Assembly: GCA_018402095.1 (NCBI GenBank)
Contig: JAGYJO010000023.1
Span: 1-14,261, forward strand
DNA length: 14,261 nt
Direction of reading: 5' to 3'
Source of the DNA: a bacterium
GTDB lineage: Bacteria; Margulisbacteria; Marinamargulisbacteria; SXXA01
The position numbers were made by a program, and so were the translations under genes. Below the pieces are notes generated by a model that made no database searches, was not told the DNA's origin, and saw nothing but the letters and a program-made list of their open reading frames with translations. Below are positions 7,441-14,261 of the stretch, in pieces. Position 1 is the first letter of the stretch. The number at the start of each line of letters is the position of its first letter.

Positions 7441-7524
7441 CTACACGGTTATTTTTGCAAACCTGATAAAATACAGACAGAAATACAGTATGTACAGCCA
7501 TTTCCCACACACAAAAAAACACCC

Positions 7525-8898
7525 TCAACGACGAGTCAACACACCCAATCCCCGTGCATAAACGAGCCCCGCTTCTCTCGTCACAAACGCGCCCCGAATC
7601 TGGGCGTCAAAAAGCCGCGTCAACAAAGTCCCCATCTCCGGCCCTGGGGCCACACCCAATGCGATCAAGTCACGCCCCAGCATCAGCGCTTGCGGCGGCG
7701 CGTGATAAACCGACAGTCGCTGAGCCCGTTCACGCAACCATGCCACCGCCGGCGGATCTGGATCAAAGTCACGCCCACGGCCATTATGATCTGCCGTCGC
7801 CAACCACAGCAACTTTTCGATAGACACCCGACAGGCCAAGCGCCGTATTGCGGCATCCGAAACCTTCCCTGTTTGCGCCGCCGCATAGAGCTGCATAGGG
7901 GCCATATGACTTTTGACCAAGGCGACCACCTCGGCCTGCATGACCAGAGGGCAGCCGATACGTGACAACAGCTGCCTAGCCAAAGCGCCACCGACAGCCT
8001 CATGGCCAAAGGCACGCCACCGCCCAGCCCGAAAGGCCGTCGTTACGGATTTTCCCAGATCATGACAAAGGGCCGACAGCTGCAACAGCAACCGACTTTC
8101 AGCAGGGACATCCACATCGTCCATCGCCGACAACACCAAACATGTGTGAATCCACGCGTCACCCTCGGGATGATGCGTCACATCTTGCGGCACCCCGATC
8201 AACGCAGACAACTCGGGATACCAGGCCAAGCAACCAAGTGCGCTGTACCAAGACAACCCCAGCCCCGCATCATGCCCCAGCATCCGAACCAGCTCTTCCC
8301 AAATACGTTCTCGAGAAAGCGCCATCAAGTCCATTTTCTGACACAAAGCCACCGTCTCTGGGGCAACTGTGTATCCAAAGCGTGCCGCAAAACGCGCCGC
8401 ACGAAACACCCGCAAAGGGTCTTCTGAAAAAGCAGGCCCCACATGACGAATCACCCCAGAACGCATATCTACCAGACCCTCAAAGGGATCTAAGAACGAC
8501 TCAGAGACCCAGTCAACCCCCATCGCGTTCACGGTAAAATCTCTGCGACTCGCGGCTTCTGCAAAGGTCATGTTCCCGTCCATATCAATAGCCACATCAT
8601 TGTGACTGGCACTCCGATGCCGTTCGCGTCGCGGCAAACTCACATCCACGGATAGCTCTCCGATACGCAGCTTATACACCCCAAAGGAACGCCCCACAAA
8701 GGTCGCGCCAAAGGGACCTAAAACAGACTCCAAAACGGACTGGCTCAGCCCAAAAACTTCAATATCGATATCTGAAAATGATGTCGCATCGGGTGCCCGC
8801 AAAAAATCACGCACCACCCCACCGACCAAAACAGGCCTACCACCCGCGTGTACAATGGCCCCACAAAGCGGGCTTAGATCAGGAAAGAACCTTATCAA
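7525..8898 (-). CDS. cca: CCA-adding tRNA nucleotidyltransferase with HD domain
   Basis: This enzyme adds or repairs the 3' CCA of tRNAs. The class II nucleotidyltransferase head is clear: VGGVVRD (25-31) followed by the metal-binding DIDIE (43-47). RRDFTVNAMG (118-127) and DPLRVFRAARFAARFG (160-175) are signature blocks of the CCA/poly(A) polymerase family. The C-terminal half has an HD domain with H251, LCHDLGK (H279, D280) and GHE (H299), as in long bacterial CCA enzymes with phosphohydrolase activity. Poly(A) polymerase (pcnA) belongs to the same superfamily, but the HD domain and overall layout favour CCA addition. At 457 residues it appears full length. The only sensible start is TTG at 8898, inside the end of cyoE, with no clear ribosome binding site, so translation is probably coupled to cyoE. 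Confidence 0.88.
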   Translation of the reverse strand: MIRFFPDLSPLCGAIVHAGGRPVLVGGVVRDFLRAPDATSFSDIDIEVFGLSQSVLESVLGPFGATFVGRSFGVYKLRIGELSVDVSLPRRERHRSASHNDVAIDMDGNMTFAEAASRRDFTVNAMGVDWVSESFLDPFEGLVDMRSGVIRHVGPAFSEDPLRVFRAARFAARFGYTVAPETVALCQKMDLMALSRERIWEELVRMLGHDAGLGLSWYSALGCLAWYPELSALIGVPQDVTHHPEGDAWIHTCLVLSAMDDVDVPAESRLLLQLSALCHDLGKSVTTAFRAGRWRAFGHEAVGGALARQLLSRIGCPLVMQAEVVALVKSHMAPMQLYAAAQTGKVSDAAIRRLACRVSIEKLLWLATADHNGRGRDFDPDPPAVAWLRERAQRLSVYHAPPQALMLGRDLIALGVAPGPEMGTLLTRLFDAQIRGAFVTREAGLVYARGLGVLTRR

Positions 8899-9739
8899 GC
8901 AAGATCACAATCAAGAGCAACGGCAAGTAGAGAATAGACGCCAACATAATCCGCTTGGCAGAGGCAATACTACGGTCCTTGCGAAACTGATAACACCGCC
9001 ACAAAAACCATACACCCAACACAATCGCAGCAACCCCATACACCCACCCCAACATACCGTGAGTCACAGGCAAAATAGAGACCACCAAAAGAACAGCGGC
9101 ATAAATCATCATATGCAAAAAGGTCCGGCTACCCGTTGGGTCCTCAGTGGACAGCATTTGAAAACCAGCACGGCTATAATCTTCACGACACATCCAAGCA
9201 ATCGCAAAAAAGTGGGGCAACTGCCAAAAGTACAACACCCAAAACATGACCCACGCATCACCACTAAAAGAACCAGCAGCCACCCATCCAGCCAAAGGAG
9301 GCATGGCACCAGGAACCGCACCGATAAACGTATTGATCCATGTCATTTGTTTGAAAGGGGTATACACCAAGACATATAAAAAAGCCGTAATGAACGACAA
9401 GTATGCGGTAAAGGTGTTCACAAACATCCATAGCACCCAAGCCCCGGACAACACCAACACAAGCCCAAACAACCCCGCAAGCAACGCCGAGATACGGCCC
9501 GTCGGAATAGGACGGTCTTTCGTCCGTTCCATTTTCGCATCAATCCGACGCTCTATATAATGGTTAAGCGCAGCGGCACCCGATGCCGACAAAAAAGTCC
9601 CTACCAGCGCCAACAAAAAAACAGGAACTGTCCACTGCCCCATAGGATTCAAAAAGAAACCAAGAGAGAATGTCACCAACTGCATGATCACAATACGAAG
9701 CTTCATCAAGGCCATATAATCTTTGATACTATTTTTCAT
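8879..9739 (-). CDS. cyoE: Protoheme IX farnesyltransferase (heme O synthase)
   Basis: This UbiA-family membrane prenyltransferase (also named ctaB) transfers a farnesyl group to heme b, making heme O for terminal oxidases. The first Asp-rich motif is NHYIERRID (59-67), followed by MERTKDRPIPTGR (70-82), a hallmark of this subfamily. The second loop is YTPFKQMTWINTFIGAVPGA (126-145), and CREDYSRAG (184-192) is also typical. Several hydrophobic segments span the 286 residues, the normal length. The ATG at 9739 is preceded only by a weak TAGGC-type site. The gene overlaps the cca start by 20 bases. No oxidase subunit genes are visible next to it. Confidence 0.93.
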   Translation of the reverse strand: MKNSIKDYMALMKLRIVIMQLVTFSLGFFLNPMGQWTVPVFLLALVGTFLSASGAAALNHYIERRIDAKMERTKDRPIPTGRISALLAGLFGLVLVLSGAWVLWMFVNTFTAYLSFITAFLYVLVYTPFKQMTWINTFIGAVPGAMPPLAGWVAAGSFSGDAWVMFWVLYFWQLPHFFAIAWMCREDYSRAGFQMLSTEDPTGSRTFLHMMIYAAVLLVVSILPVTHGMLGWVYGVAAIVLGVWFLWRCYQFRKDRSIASAKRIMLASILYLPLLLIVILLDKVLS

Positions 9740-10084
9740 AAAGCCTAGCCTATCGGGAGTTGGTCATAGAAGGCAAGATATTATCTTTAGACCCATCCAT
9801 TGGCCTCAGTTCTTAGCAGGAGCGTAACTGCGGTAATCATTTCTCCCAGGGGCTTTGCGCCCTAAGCCCCCCCCTGGCGTAGGGAATGGTTACTGACTGC
9901 GACAGTTCACCCTGGATAGAGATTCAGCTTTGGTATTCTAAAATGAAGCCCCCAGCACAATCACATACATCCCAGCTTGGGCCGTGTGTGTCACTCTTAT
10001 TTCACAGCTATGTTAGTCTTCTAGCACGTAAACACACTTACACACGAAGTGATCACCACAACATGGTGGGCGGCAGACCAGATC
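9740..10084. other. Intergenic region upstream of cyoE
   Basis: I see no credible gene or RNA here. It contains the second palindromic element (9825-9900) and presumably the cyoE promoter, which I could not pinpoint. Frames in the remaining sequence look random. Confidence 0.5.
9825..9900. repeat. Palindromic element (REP-like, copy 2)
   Basis: A stem of GGGGCTT (9849-9855) and AAGCCCC (9864-9870) has an 8-base loop. The arms continue outward imperfectly: CCAG pairs with CTGG beyond a run of extra Cs, and GGTAATCATT (9832-9841) with AATGGTTAC (9885-9893). The outward order (GGGCTT core, then TTTC, then GGTAA) parallels the element at 7039-7108, suggesting one diverged repeat family. Confidence 0.55.
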
Positions 10085-10552
10085 CTATTGGGACAATTTC
10101 ATTTTTAAAAACAAAAAGGAACCCATGCCCATCAGGAAGGGCTTCCCGTATATTTGACCAACTATAAAAGAAACCACAAACACAAAACAACCAGACAAGC
10201 GGCCTATCAAAACCAGGCCAGATAAGGCATATTGAAACACCACCTCAGAACCACCGACAGCCAAAAGCACAGGAAGAGGCGAAACCCCACCCAGTTATCT
10301 CAAAACCCATTCCCCAAATGTCCGAAACGCCCGTCGCCAAGGACGGAAGGGACCGTCATCCTCAAGGTCACCATTGATCCACACAGGTCGCCCCCGAGAC
10401 GTATGGTTCGAAAGCAGCTCCAGAGTTACGCTGTTGGATGATGCGGCAAAAAACACAGTCAGGCAGATTCATAGCCGCAGCAACGGGCGGACTTCCCACT
10501 GAAACCAGCATTGGTCATCCCTATTATCTTTAAAATGAAAAGCGTTAATCAC
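10085..10552 (-). pseudogene. Remnant of an unrecognised gene with hydrophobic C-terminus
   Basis: One minus-strand frame reads like protein from GTG 10552 to TAG 10085 but is broken by TGA (10471-10469) and TAA (10297-10295). Segments include INAFHFKDNRDDQCWFQWEV, a signal-peptide-like ICLTVFFAASSNS, GRPVWINGDLEDDGPFRPWR, then AFRTFGEWVLR-stop-LGG. The last ~61 codons are strongly hydrophobic, with one or two membrane segments, and end FLFLKMKLSQ. The pattern of a basic/aromatic stretch followed by hydrophobic helices faintly recalls MAPEG membrane proteins, but I would not name it. There may also be a further start, MNDGPMHG at 10575, one base out of frame. It is probably a decayed gene; the two stops in one frame argue against simple homopolymer error here. 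Confidence 0.45.
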
Positions 10553-10583
10553 CCGTGCATTGGGCCGTCATTCATCTTGAAGC

Positions 10584-10612
10584 ACTCAGAATGAGAATCT
10601 TCGAGACTGAGT
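10584..10612. promoter_or_regulatory. Inverted repeat upstream of feoA, possible operator
   Basis: ACTCAG (10584-10589) and CTGAGT (10607-10612) flank a 17-base centre that includes TGAGAAT, similar to one half of a Fur box (TGATAAT). The other half matches poorly. Its position, 36-64 bases before the feoA start, suits an iron-responsive operator, but the sequence evidence is weak. Confidence 0.22.
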
Positions 10613-10636
10613 ATTAGTACCAAGCACACAGACACG

Positions 10637-10641
10637 AAGGA
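10637..10641 (+). promoter_or_regulatory. Ribosome binding site of feoA
   Basis: AAGGA lies 6 bases before the TTG at 10648. It decides in favour of this TTG as the feoA start. Confidence 0.6.
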
Positions 10642-10647
10642 ACCACA

Positions 10648-10881
10648 TTGCTAAACCTTTGCAACGCACCACTCAATAGTCCCTGTGAAATCACACAAAT
10701 AACCGCACCAGACACCTTCATGAACAGACTCTATGAGTTGGGCCTCATTCCTGGTGCTGAAGTTCAGCTATTTGCAAAAGTTGCCTTTGGTGGCCCCATC
10801 GCTATTTCACTGCGGGGATCCAGACTTGCATTGCGTCGCCAAGATGCCGAATGCATCGGTGTTCGCACACTCACACACTAA
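10648..10881 (+). CDS. feoA: FeoA ferrous iron transport accessory protein
   Basis: A 77-residue protein of the SH3-like FeoA family, a small cytoplasmic partner of FeoB. The core, RLYELGLIPGAEVQLFAKV, then GGPIAISLRGSRLALRRQDA, matches the family pattern (R-x-x-x-LG-x-x-PG, GGP, RG-x-x-x-AL). The length is typical. Translation starts at TTG behind a good AAGGA site. The stop is 3 bases before the feoB ATG, so the two are one operon. Confidence 0.9.
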   Translation: MLNLCNAPLNSPCEITQITAPDTFMNRLYELGLIPGAEVQLFAKVAFGGPIAISLRGSRLALRRQDAECIGVRTLTH

Positions 10882-10884
10882 GAC

Positions 10885-12297
10885 ATGGCACATGGGCACC
10901 TTTTCTTAGTCGGCTTCCCAAACAGTGGCAAAACGTCACTCTTCAACAGACTAACCGGCGCCACCTACAAAACAGTCAACTATCCCGGCGCCACGACAGC
11001 CATTCAAGTTGGACAAATCAGACCCACACATATCCGCGTCTGCGACACACCAGGCATCCACAGCATCGTGGCAAGATCCCCAGACGAAGTCGTCACCCGC
11101 CACATATTGAGTGACCCGACAGCGGTACTCCCGGAATTCACTGGACAAGGCACCGTCGCTATCGTCATCGATGCCGCACAAGTCCGTCGGCAGCTCGCCC
11201 TATTCAAACAACTTATACCCTACTTCCCAAACTGCATCGTACTCTTAACGATGTCTGATATCGCCAAAGCCAAAGGCATTTCTATTTCAGCCACAAAACT
11301 CGCCAAAGAGCTCGGCGTCTCCGTGTTTGAGGTGAATGGCAAAACAGGTGATGGTGTCGTGCAATTTGCCATGTATTTGGATGCACTTACATCACAAAAG
11401 TACCCAACCATTACGCTACCAGAAACCCTATCACCCACCGAAATATCCACTTTTTTTCAATGGTCCGAAAATATGTTTGAACGTGTTGGCACACACACAC
11501 CAACCCCTTACTTTGATCTAGACAAGCTCTTTTTACATCCGATTTTAGGATGGATAGCGCTACTAGGTATTACCCTCTTGTTTTTCTGGGCTGTATTTTC
11601 TCTGGCCGCGCCGATTACAGACTGGACAGACACCCTCATGAGCCTTTTCATTGGGTTTGTCGAAACAACACTCCCACAAACAACAGCCAGCTTGTTTGTG
11701 ACACAAGGCATTCTGAGCAGTTTGGCTTCCGTCATTATTTTCATCCCACAACTTGCCGTCCTCTTTTTTGCAATTGGGCTAATGGAAAGCACCGGCTACC
11801 TTTCTCGTGGCGCCACATTGGTAGATCGACCACTGGCCGCTATTGGACTCAACGGCCGTAGCTTTGTCCCACTTCTGACCGGATGCGCTTGCGCAATTCC
11901 AGCCATGTTGGCGGCCAGGACCATCCCCTCCAAAAAAGAGCGTTTACTCACACTGTTTGTCATTCCCCTTATGAGCTGTTCTGCACGGTTGCCCGTATAC
12001 GGATTACTCATCGCCATGCTCACCAACTCCCCACACACAGCAGGCCTGATCATGACAGGTATCTATATCCTCAGCTTTGTCATTGCCTCTGTGGTCGCTG
12101 CCATTGCAGGCCGACTCATGGGCGTAGACAAAAGCGTTTATCACGGGTTCCAACTAGAATTACCCGAATGGCGTAGCCCTCAAATCGGCACACTTCTCCG
12201 GCAAGTACGGGATCAAACATGGAGCTTCGCACGTGGGGCGGGACCCTTGATCGCCATGGTGGTATGGGCGTTTGCCTGTCTCCAACTTCCTCTATAG
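10885..12297 (+). CDS. feoB: FeoB ferrous iron transporter, 5' part (frameshifted gene)
   Basis: FeoB imports Fe2+ through the inner membrane under control of an N-terminal GTPase. G1 is GFPNSGKT (10-17), a G2-like NYPGATT is at 32-38, and G3 is DTPG (54-57). G4 is TMSD (122-125) where the family has NxxD, so the guanine-specificity Asn is missing. The membrane part has the gate motifs GLNGRSFVPLLTGCACAIPA (321-340) and PLMSCSARLPVY (361-372). The frame ends at TAG 12295 just after LIAMVVWAFACLQLP, where normal FeoB continues. The rest lies in the -1 frame downstream. One added base near CC 12289-12290 restores a 606-residue protein, short for FeoB (usually ~700 or more). The gene is either truncated in function or the break is an error. 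Confidence 0.85.
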   Translation: MAHGHLFLVGFPNSGKTSLFNRLTGATYKTVNYPGATTAIQVGQIRPTHIRVCDTPGIHSIVARSPDEVVTRHILSDPTAVLPEFTGQGTVAIVIDAAQVRRQLALFKQLIPYFPNCIVLLTMSDIAKAKGISISATKLAKELGVSVFEVNGKTGDGVVQFAMYLDALTSQKYPTITLPETLSPTEISTFFQWSENMFERVGTHTPTPYFDLDKLFLHPILGWIALLGITLLFFWAVFSLAAPITDWTDTLMSLFIGFVETTLPQTTASLFVTQGILSSLASVIIFIPQLAVLFFAIGLMESTGYLSRGATLVDRPLAAIGLNGRSFVPLLTGCACAIPAMLAARTIPSKKERLLTLFVIPLMSCSARLPVYGLLIAMLTNSPHTAGLIMTGIYILSFVIASVVAAIAGRLMGVDKSVYHGFQLELPEWRSPQIGTLLRQVRDQTWSFARGAGPLIAMVVWAFACLQLPL

Positions 12298-12704
12298 AAA
12301 ACTCATTTGTAGCGACACTGGGCCATTGGATCACCCCTATTTTGGCACCCATTGGCGTGGATTGGCGGGTCGGTGTCGGACTTATTTTGTCGTTTGCAGC
12401 ACGCGAAGTGTTTGTATCGGCACTCAGCACATTGTTCGCCGTATCGGACCCAAGTGCCACCAGCTCTATCCTACAAACCTTACAAACAGCCACCTTTGCA
12501 GGCACAACAACACCGATATTCACGACACCGACCGTCATCGGTCTTATTTTATTCTTCATGGTGTCTATGCAGTGTGCGGCCACATTGGCTGTCGCTCGGC
12601 GTGAAATGGGCTCCTGGAAAGTTCCCGCCATCATGACCGTTGGCTATATTCTACTGGGCTATGGGCTTGCCGTACTTGCCGTCCAAATCGGTCGTTTCTT
12701 CTAA
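12219..12704 (+). CDS. feoB: FeoB 3' part (real homology from about 12292)
   Basis: This frame supplies the missing end of FeoB. From ~12292 it reads SIENSFVATLGHWITPILAP, then IGVDWRVGVGLILSFAAREV and FVSALSTLF, matching the family blocks for the P-x-G-x-DWR loop and the A[AK]E-V helix. Near the C-terminus, MQCAATLAVARREMGSWK matches the conserved PCxATxxxxxxE region (Pro replaced by Gln), followed by a last hydrophobic helix. The ATG at 12219 and its first ~24 codons overlap the upstream FeoB frame and are not FeoB-like in this frame. They are probably not a true start. Confidence 0.75.
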   Translation: MELRTWGGTLDRHGGMGVCLSPTSSIENSFVATLGHWITPILAPIGVDWRVGVGLILSFAAREVFVSALSTLFAVSDPSATSSILQTLQTATFAGTTTPIFTTPTVIGLILFFMVSMQCAATLAVARREMGSWKVPAIMTVGYILLGYGLAVLAVQIGRFF

Positions 12705-12760
12705 AAAACGCGTCGCTCCAGAATAAAAGATTGTCCTAAGTATAAAATTTGAGGTACCGT

Positions 12761-12765
12761 AAGGA
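12761..12765 (+). promoter_or_regulatory. Ribosome binding site of pstC
   Basis: AAGGA lies 5 bases before the ATG at 12771 and supports this start. The 66-base gap after feoB shows no clear terminator or Pho box. Confidence 0.6.
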
Positions 12766-12770
12766 CATCT

Positions 12771-13673
12771 ATGCAACACAGTCGTGACGTTGTTATCTCT
12801 GAAAAGCGCATTATGCTTTTCGAGCGTATCTTTCGAATAGCCCTGTTTGGCTCAGGCCTATTGCTGGTGCTGCTCTTACTAGGCACCTTTTCGACACTTT
12901 TTTTCTCGTCGCTACCCGCGATCAAAGCCAATAGCACCGATTTTTTCACAAACCTTTCCTGGGACCCTGTTTTCAAAAAGTACAGCGCCATCCCATTTAT
13001 TACAGGCTCATTGCTCACGACAGGGATTGCATTGGTATTGGCGCTCCCGTTGTCTTTTGGCTTGGCTATTTTTCTGTCAGACATTCTGCCTAAAGGGATC
13101 GTCTCGTCACTACTCAAAATCATCATTGACCTTCTCGCTGGTATTCCTTCCGTTATTTATGGGTTTTGGGGATTGTTTGTATTGGTTCCTTGGATACGTG
13201 GCTTTGAGCTTCACTTTGGGATTATCCCCTATGGCGTTGGCGTCATGACAGCATCTTTGATCTTGGCGTTAATGGTTGTACCTTACGCGACCTCACTGAC
13301 ACGCGAAGTGCTCTTAATGGTACCCGCTGATCTCAAAGAAGCAGGCTACGCACTGGGCGCCACCCAATACGAAATGATTAGAGATGTCATTTTTCCACAA
13401 GCAAAATCCGGCATGTTATCCGCGGGGCTATTGGCCTTCGGGCGGGCTTTGGGCGAAACAATGGCAGTTACCATGGTCATCGGAAATGCCAATCACATGC
13501 CAGACTCTCTCTTTGGTCCTGCAAACACACTGGCCAGCGTCATTGCAAATGAATTCACAGAAGCCACAGACCCTCTTTATATCTCCAATCTTATTTATCT
13601 CGGACTCATTCTTTTTATTATTTCAACCATCGTAGGAAGTATAGGCAGATATGTCATCAAACGCTGGAATTAA
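12771..13673 (+). CDS. pstC: Phosphate ABC transporter permease PstC
   Basis: One of the two membrane permeases of the high-affinity phosphate importer PstSCAB. A membrane helix at ~24-46 is followed by a periplasmic loop, then further helices. Family marks are AGIPSVIYGFWGL (123-135), the EAA loop that contacts the ATPase (DLKEAGYALGATQYEMIRDV, 187-206) and GRALGETMAVTMVIGNA (224-240). At 300 residues it is of normal length. It overlaps pstA by 23 bases. No pstS precedes it; the phosphate-binding protein must be encoded elsewhere or be absent. Confidence 0.93.
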   Translation: MQHSRDVVISEKRIMLFERIFRIALFGSGLLLVLLLLGTFSTLFFSSLPAIKANSTDFFTNLSWDPVFKKYSAIPFITGSLLTTGIALVLALPLSFGLAIFLSDILPKGIVSSLLKIIIDLLAGIPSVIYGFWGLFVLVPWIRGFELHFGIIPYGVGVMTASLILALMVVPYATSLTREVLLMVPADLKEAGYALGATQYEMIRDVIFPQAKSGMLSAGLLAFGRALGETMAVTMVIGNANHMPDSLFGPANTLASVIANEFTEATDPLYISNLIYLGLILFIISTIVGSIGRYVIKRWN

Positions 13674-14261
13674 AAACAGAGCGCTCACACTCAAGCAAAG
13701 ACTGCTGCGTCAACGGTTATTCAACCTGTGTCTTGGCGCTTTCGCATTTTTCATCTGTATTCCTATTTTTTTGATACTAGGCTTTGTCATCCAAAAAGGA
13801 CTTCCCGTATTGAGCTGGGCCTTTTTCACAGACATCCCCAAACCGGTTGGTGAAGTGGGTGGGGGAGTTTCTAACGGCATTATTGGAACACTCATTTTGG
13901 TCACACTAGCGTCTGTACTCGCATTTCCTATAGGTATTCTCACAGGTGCTTTTTTGGTCGAATACCCCAACAATAAACTCGCGGCTACTGTCCGTATTTG
14001 CATTGAAATCTTACAAGGCATCCCCTCCATCGTATTGGGAATATTGGCCTATCTTTGGATTGTTTCACCGATGGGCAATTTCTCCGCTTTTTCCGGGAGC
14101 GTTGCCCTCAGTTTGATGTTGTTACCCCTAATCATCCGATCAACGGAAGATACATTATCCATGATTCCCGTCACCATTAAAGAAGCGGCACTAAGCCTCG
14201 GGGTACCCTATTACAAAACCTTTATCAAAGTCATTTTACCCACAGGATTGAGTGGCATTAT
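13651..14261 (+). CDS. pstA: Phosphate ABC transporter permease PstA (3' end beyond window)
   Basis: The second permease of the Pst importer, visible for 203 codons and cut by the right edge. The start ATG at 13651 lies inside pstC, preceded by AGGAAG and AGGCAG. A membrane helix covers ~27-47. Further PstA features are NGIIGTLILVTLASVLAFPI (75-94), ILQGIPSIVLGILAYLWIV (120-138) and the EAA loop PVTIKEAALSLGVPYYKTFI (173-192). The family is ~280 residues, so about 80 are missing. pstB and phoU would be expected next. Confidence 0.92.
   Translation, partial: MSSNAGIKNRALTLKQRLLRQRLFNLCLGAFAFFICIPIFLILGFVIQKGLPVLSWAFFTDIPKPVGEVGGGVSNGIIGTLILVTLASVLAFPIGILTGAFLVEYPNNKLAATVRICIEILQGIPSIVLGILAYLWIVSPMGNFSAFSGSVALSLMLLPLIIRSTEDTLSMIPVTIKEAALSLGVPYYKTFIKVILPTGLSGI

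Larger units (their letters stand above)
6968..7524. other. Intergenic region between the deubiquitinase unit and cca
   Basis: I find no credible gene here. The region holds, in order, the 5' leader of the deubiquitinase unit, a nested palindrome (7039-7108), ~110 bases without a recognised feature, an 8-bp tandem repeat (7223-7262), an A-rich stretch, a MITE-like element (7320-7440) and ~85 unassigned bases before the cca stop. No convincing -35/-10 pair was seen; TTTTATAT on the minus strand just upstream of the ribosome binding site is the only AT-rich candidate. Confidence 0.6.

Noticed and set aside
9886..10167. 93-codon plus-strand frame upstream of feoA
   Set aside because: The translation has no family features, no ribosome binding site, and it overlaps the minus-strand gene remnant.
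10420..10480. HIT-like start MNLPDCVFCRII on the minus strand
   Set aside because: It resembles a HIT-family N-terminus by chance; a different frame gives a longer continuous protein-like reading on both sides.
10591..10605. Fur box (TGAGAATCTTCGAGA) before feoA
   Set aside because: Only the left half fits the consensus (about 8 of 14 positions in all), so it is kept only as a weak inverted-repeat feature.
12705..12770. Promoter or Pho box before pstC
   Set aside because: TTGTCC and TATAAA are only 4 bases apart, and no direct-repeat Pho box is visible.
1..14261. tRNA, rRNA or CRISPR
   Set aside because: No cloverleaf, rRNA-like sequence or regularly spaced direct repeats were seen on either strand by eye.

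Overview
The window looks like a piece of chromosome from a bacterium that lives inside eukaryotic cells, most likely an alphaproteobacterial (Holosporales- or Rickettsiales-like) symbiont of a protist. This placement is inferred. The supports are a eukaryote-type ubiquitin-specific protease, a collagen-like protein, several broken genes, miniature repeats, and ordinary housekeeping genes (CCA-adding enzyme, heme O synthase, Feo iron uptake, Pst phosphate uptake).

Positions 1-6967 (minus strand) form one tightly packed leftward unit. It starts with a USP-type deubiquitinase. The Cys box and QQD box lie on one reading frame (6967-6203), and the GHY and Tyr-Asn-Asp boxes on the next (6206-4734). 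The frames join without a stop if one A is added to a seven-A run. Next comes a large SecA-like ATPase with a C-terminal von Willebrand A (VWA) domain. Its last 936 codons are intact (3980-1170), but its first ~250 codons (4734-3981) are scattered over frames that rejoin if one base is added at each of five short homopolymers. Two bases after its stop, behind a good ribosome binding site, begins a protein with Gly-X-Y collagen-like triplets that runs off the left edge. All seven interruptions in this unit, counting the 1-base stop/start overlap at 4734, have the same sign: one base too few. With all seven bases restored, USP and SecA-VWA would be a single protein of about 1,934 residues. This deubiquitinase / SecA-like motor / VWA / collagen-like locus is the most novel content.

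Positions 6968-7524 are intergenic. They hold a nested palindromic repeat, an 8-bp tandem repeat (5 copies) and a 121-bp MITE-like element with 17-bp terminal inverted repeats and a 5-bp CTACA duplication.

Positions 7525-9739 (minus strand) hold cyoE and the CCA-adding enzyme gene cca, overlapping by 20 bases. Positions 9740-10647 separate this leftward pair from rightward genes. They contain a second, diverged palindromic repeat and the remnant of an unrecognised leftward gene with two in-frame stops.

Positions 10648-14261 (plus strand) hold feoA and feoB, then pstC and pstA (cut by the right edge). feoB carries one frameshift near 12290, again one base short. The cca, cyoE, feoA, pstC and visible pstA frames are intact. 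The same-sign, single-base interruptions must therefore be explained as assembly error, homopolymer slippage or recent decay before the broken genes are called dead.
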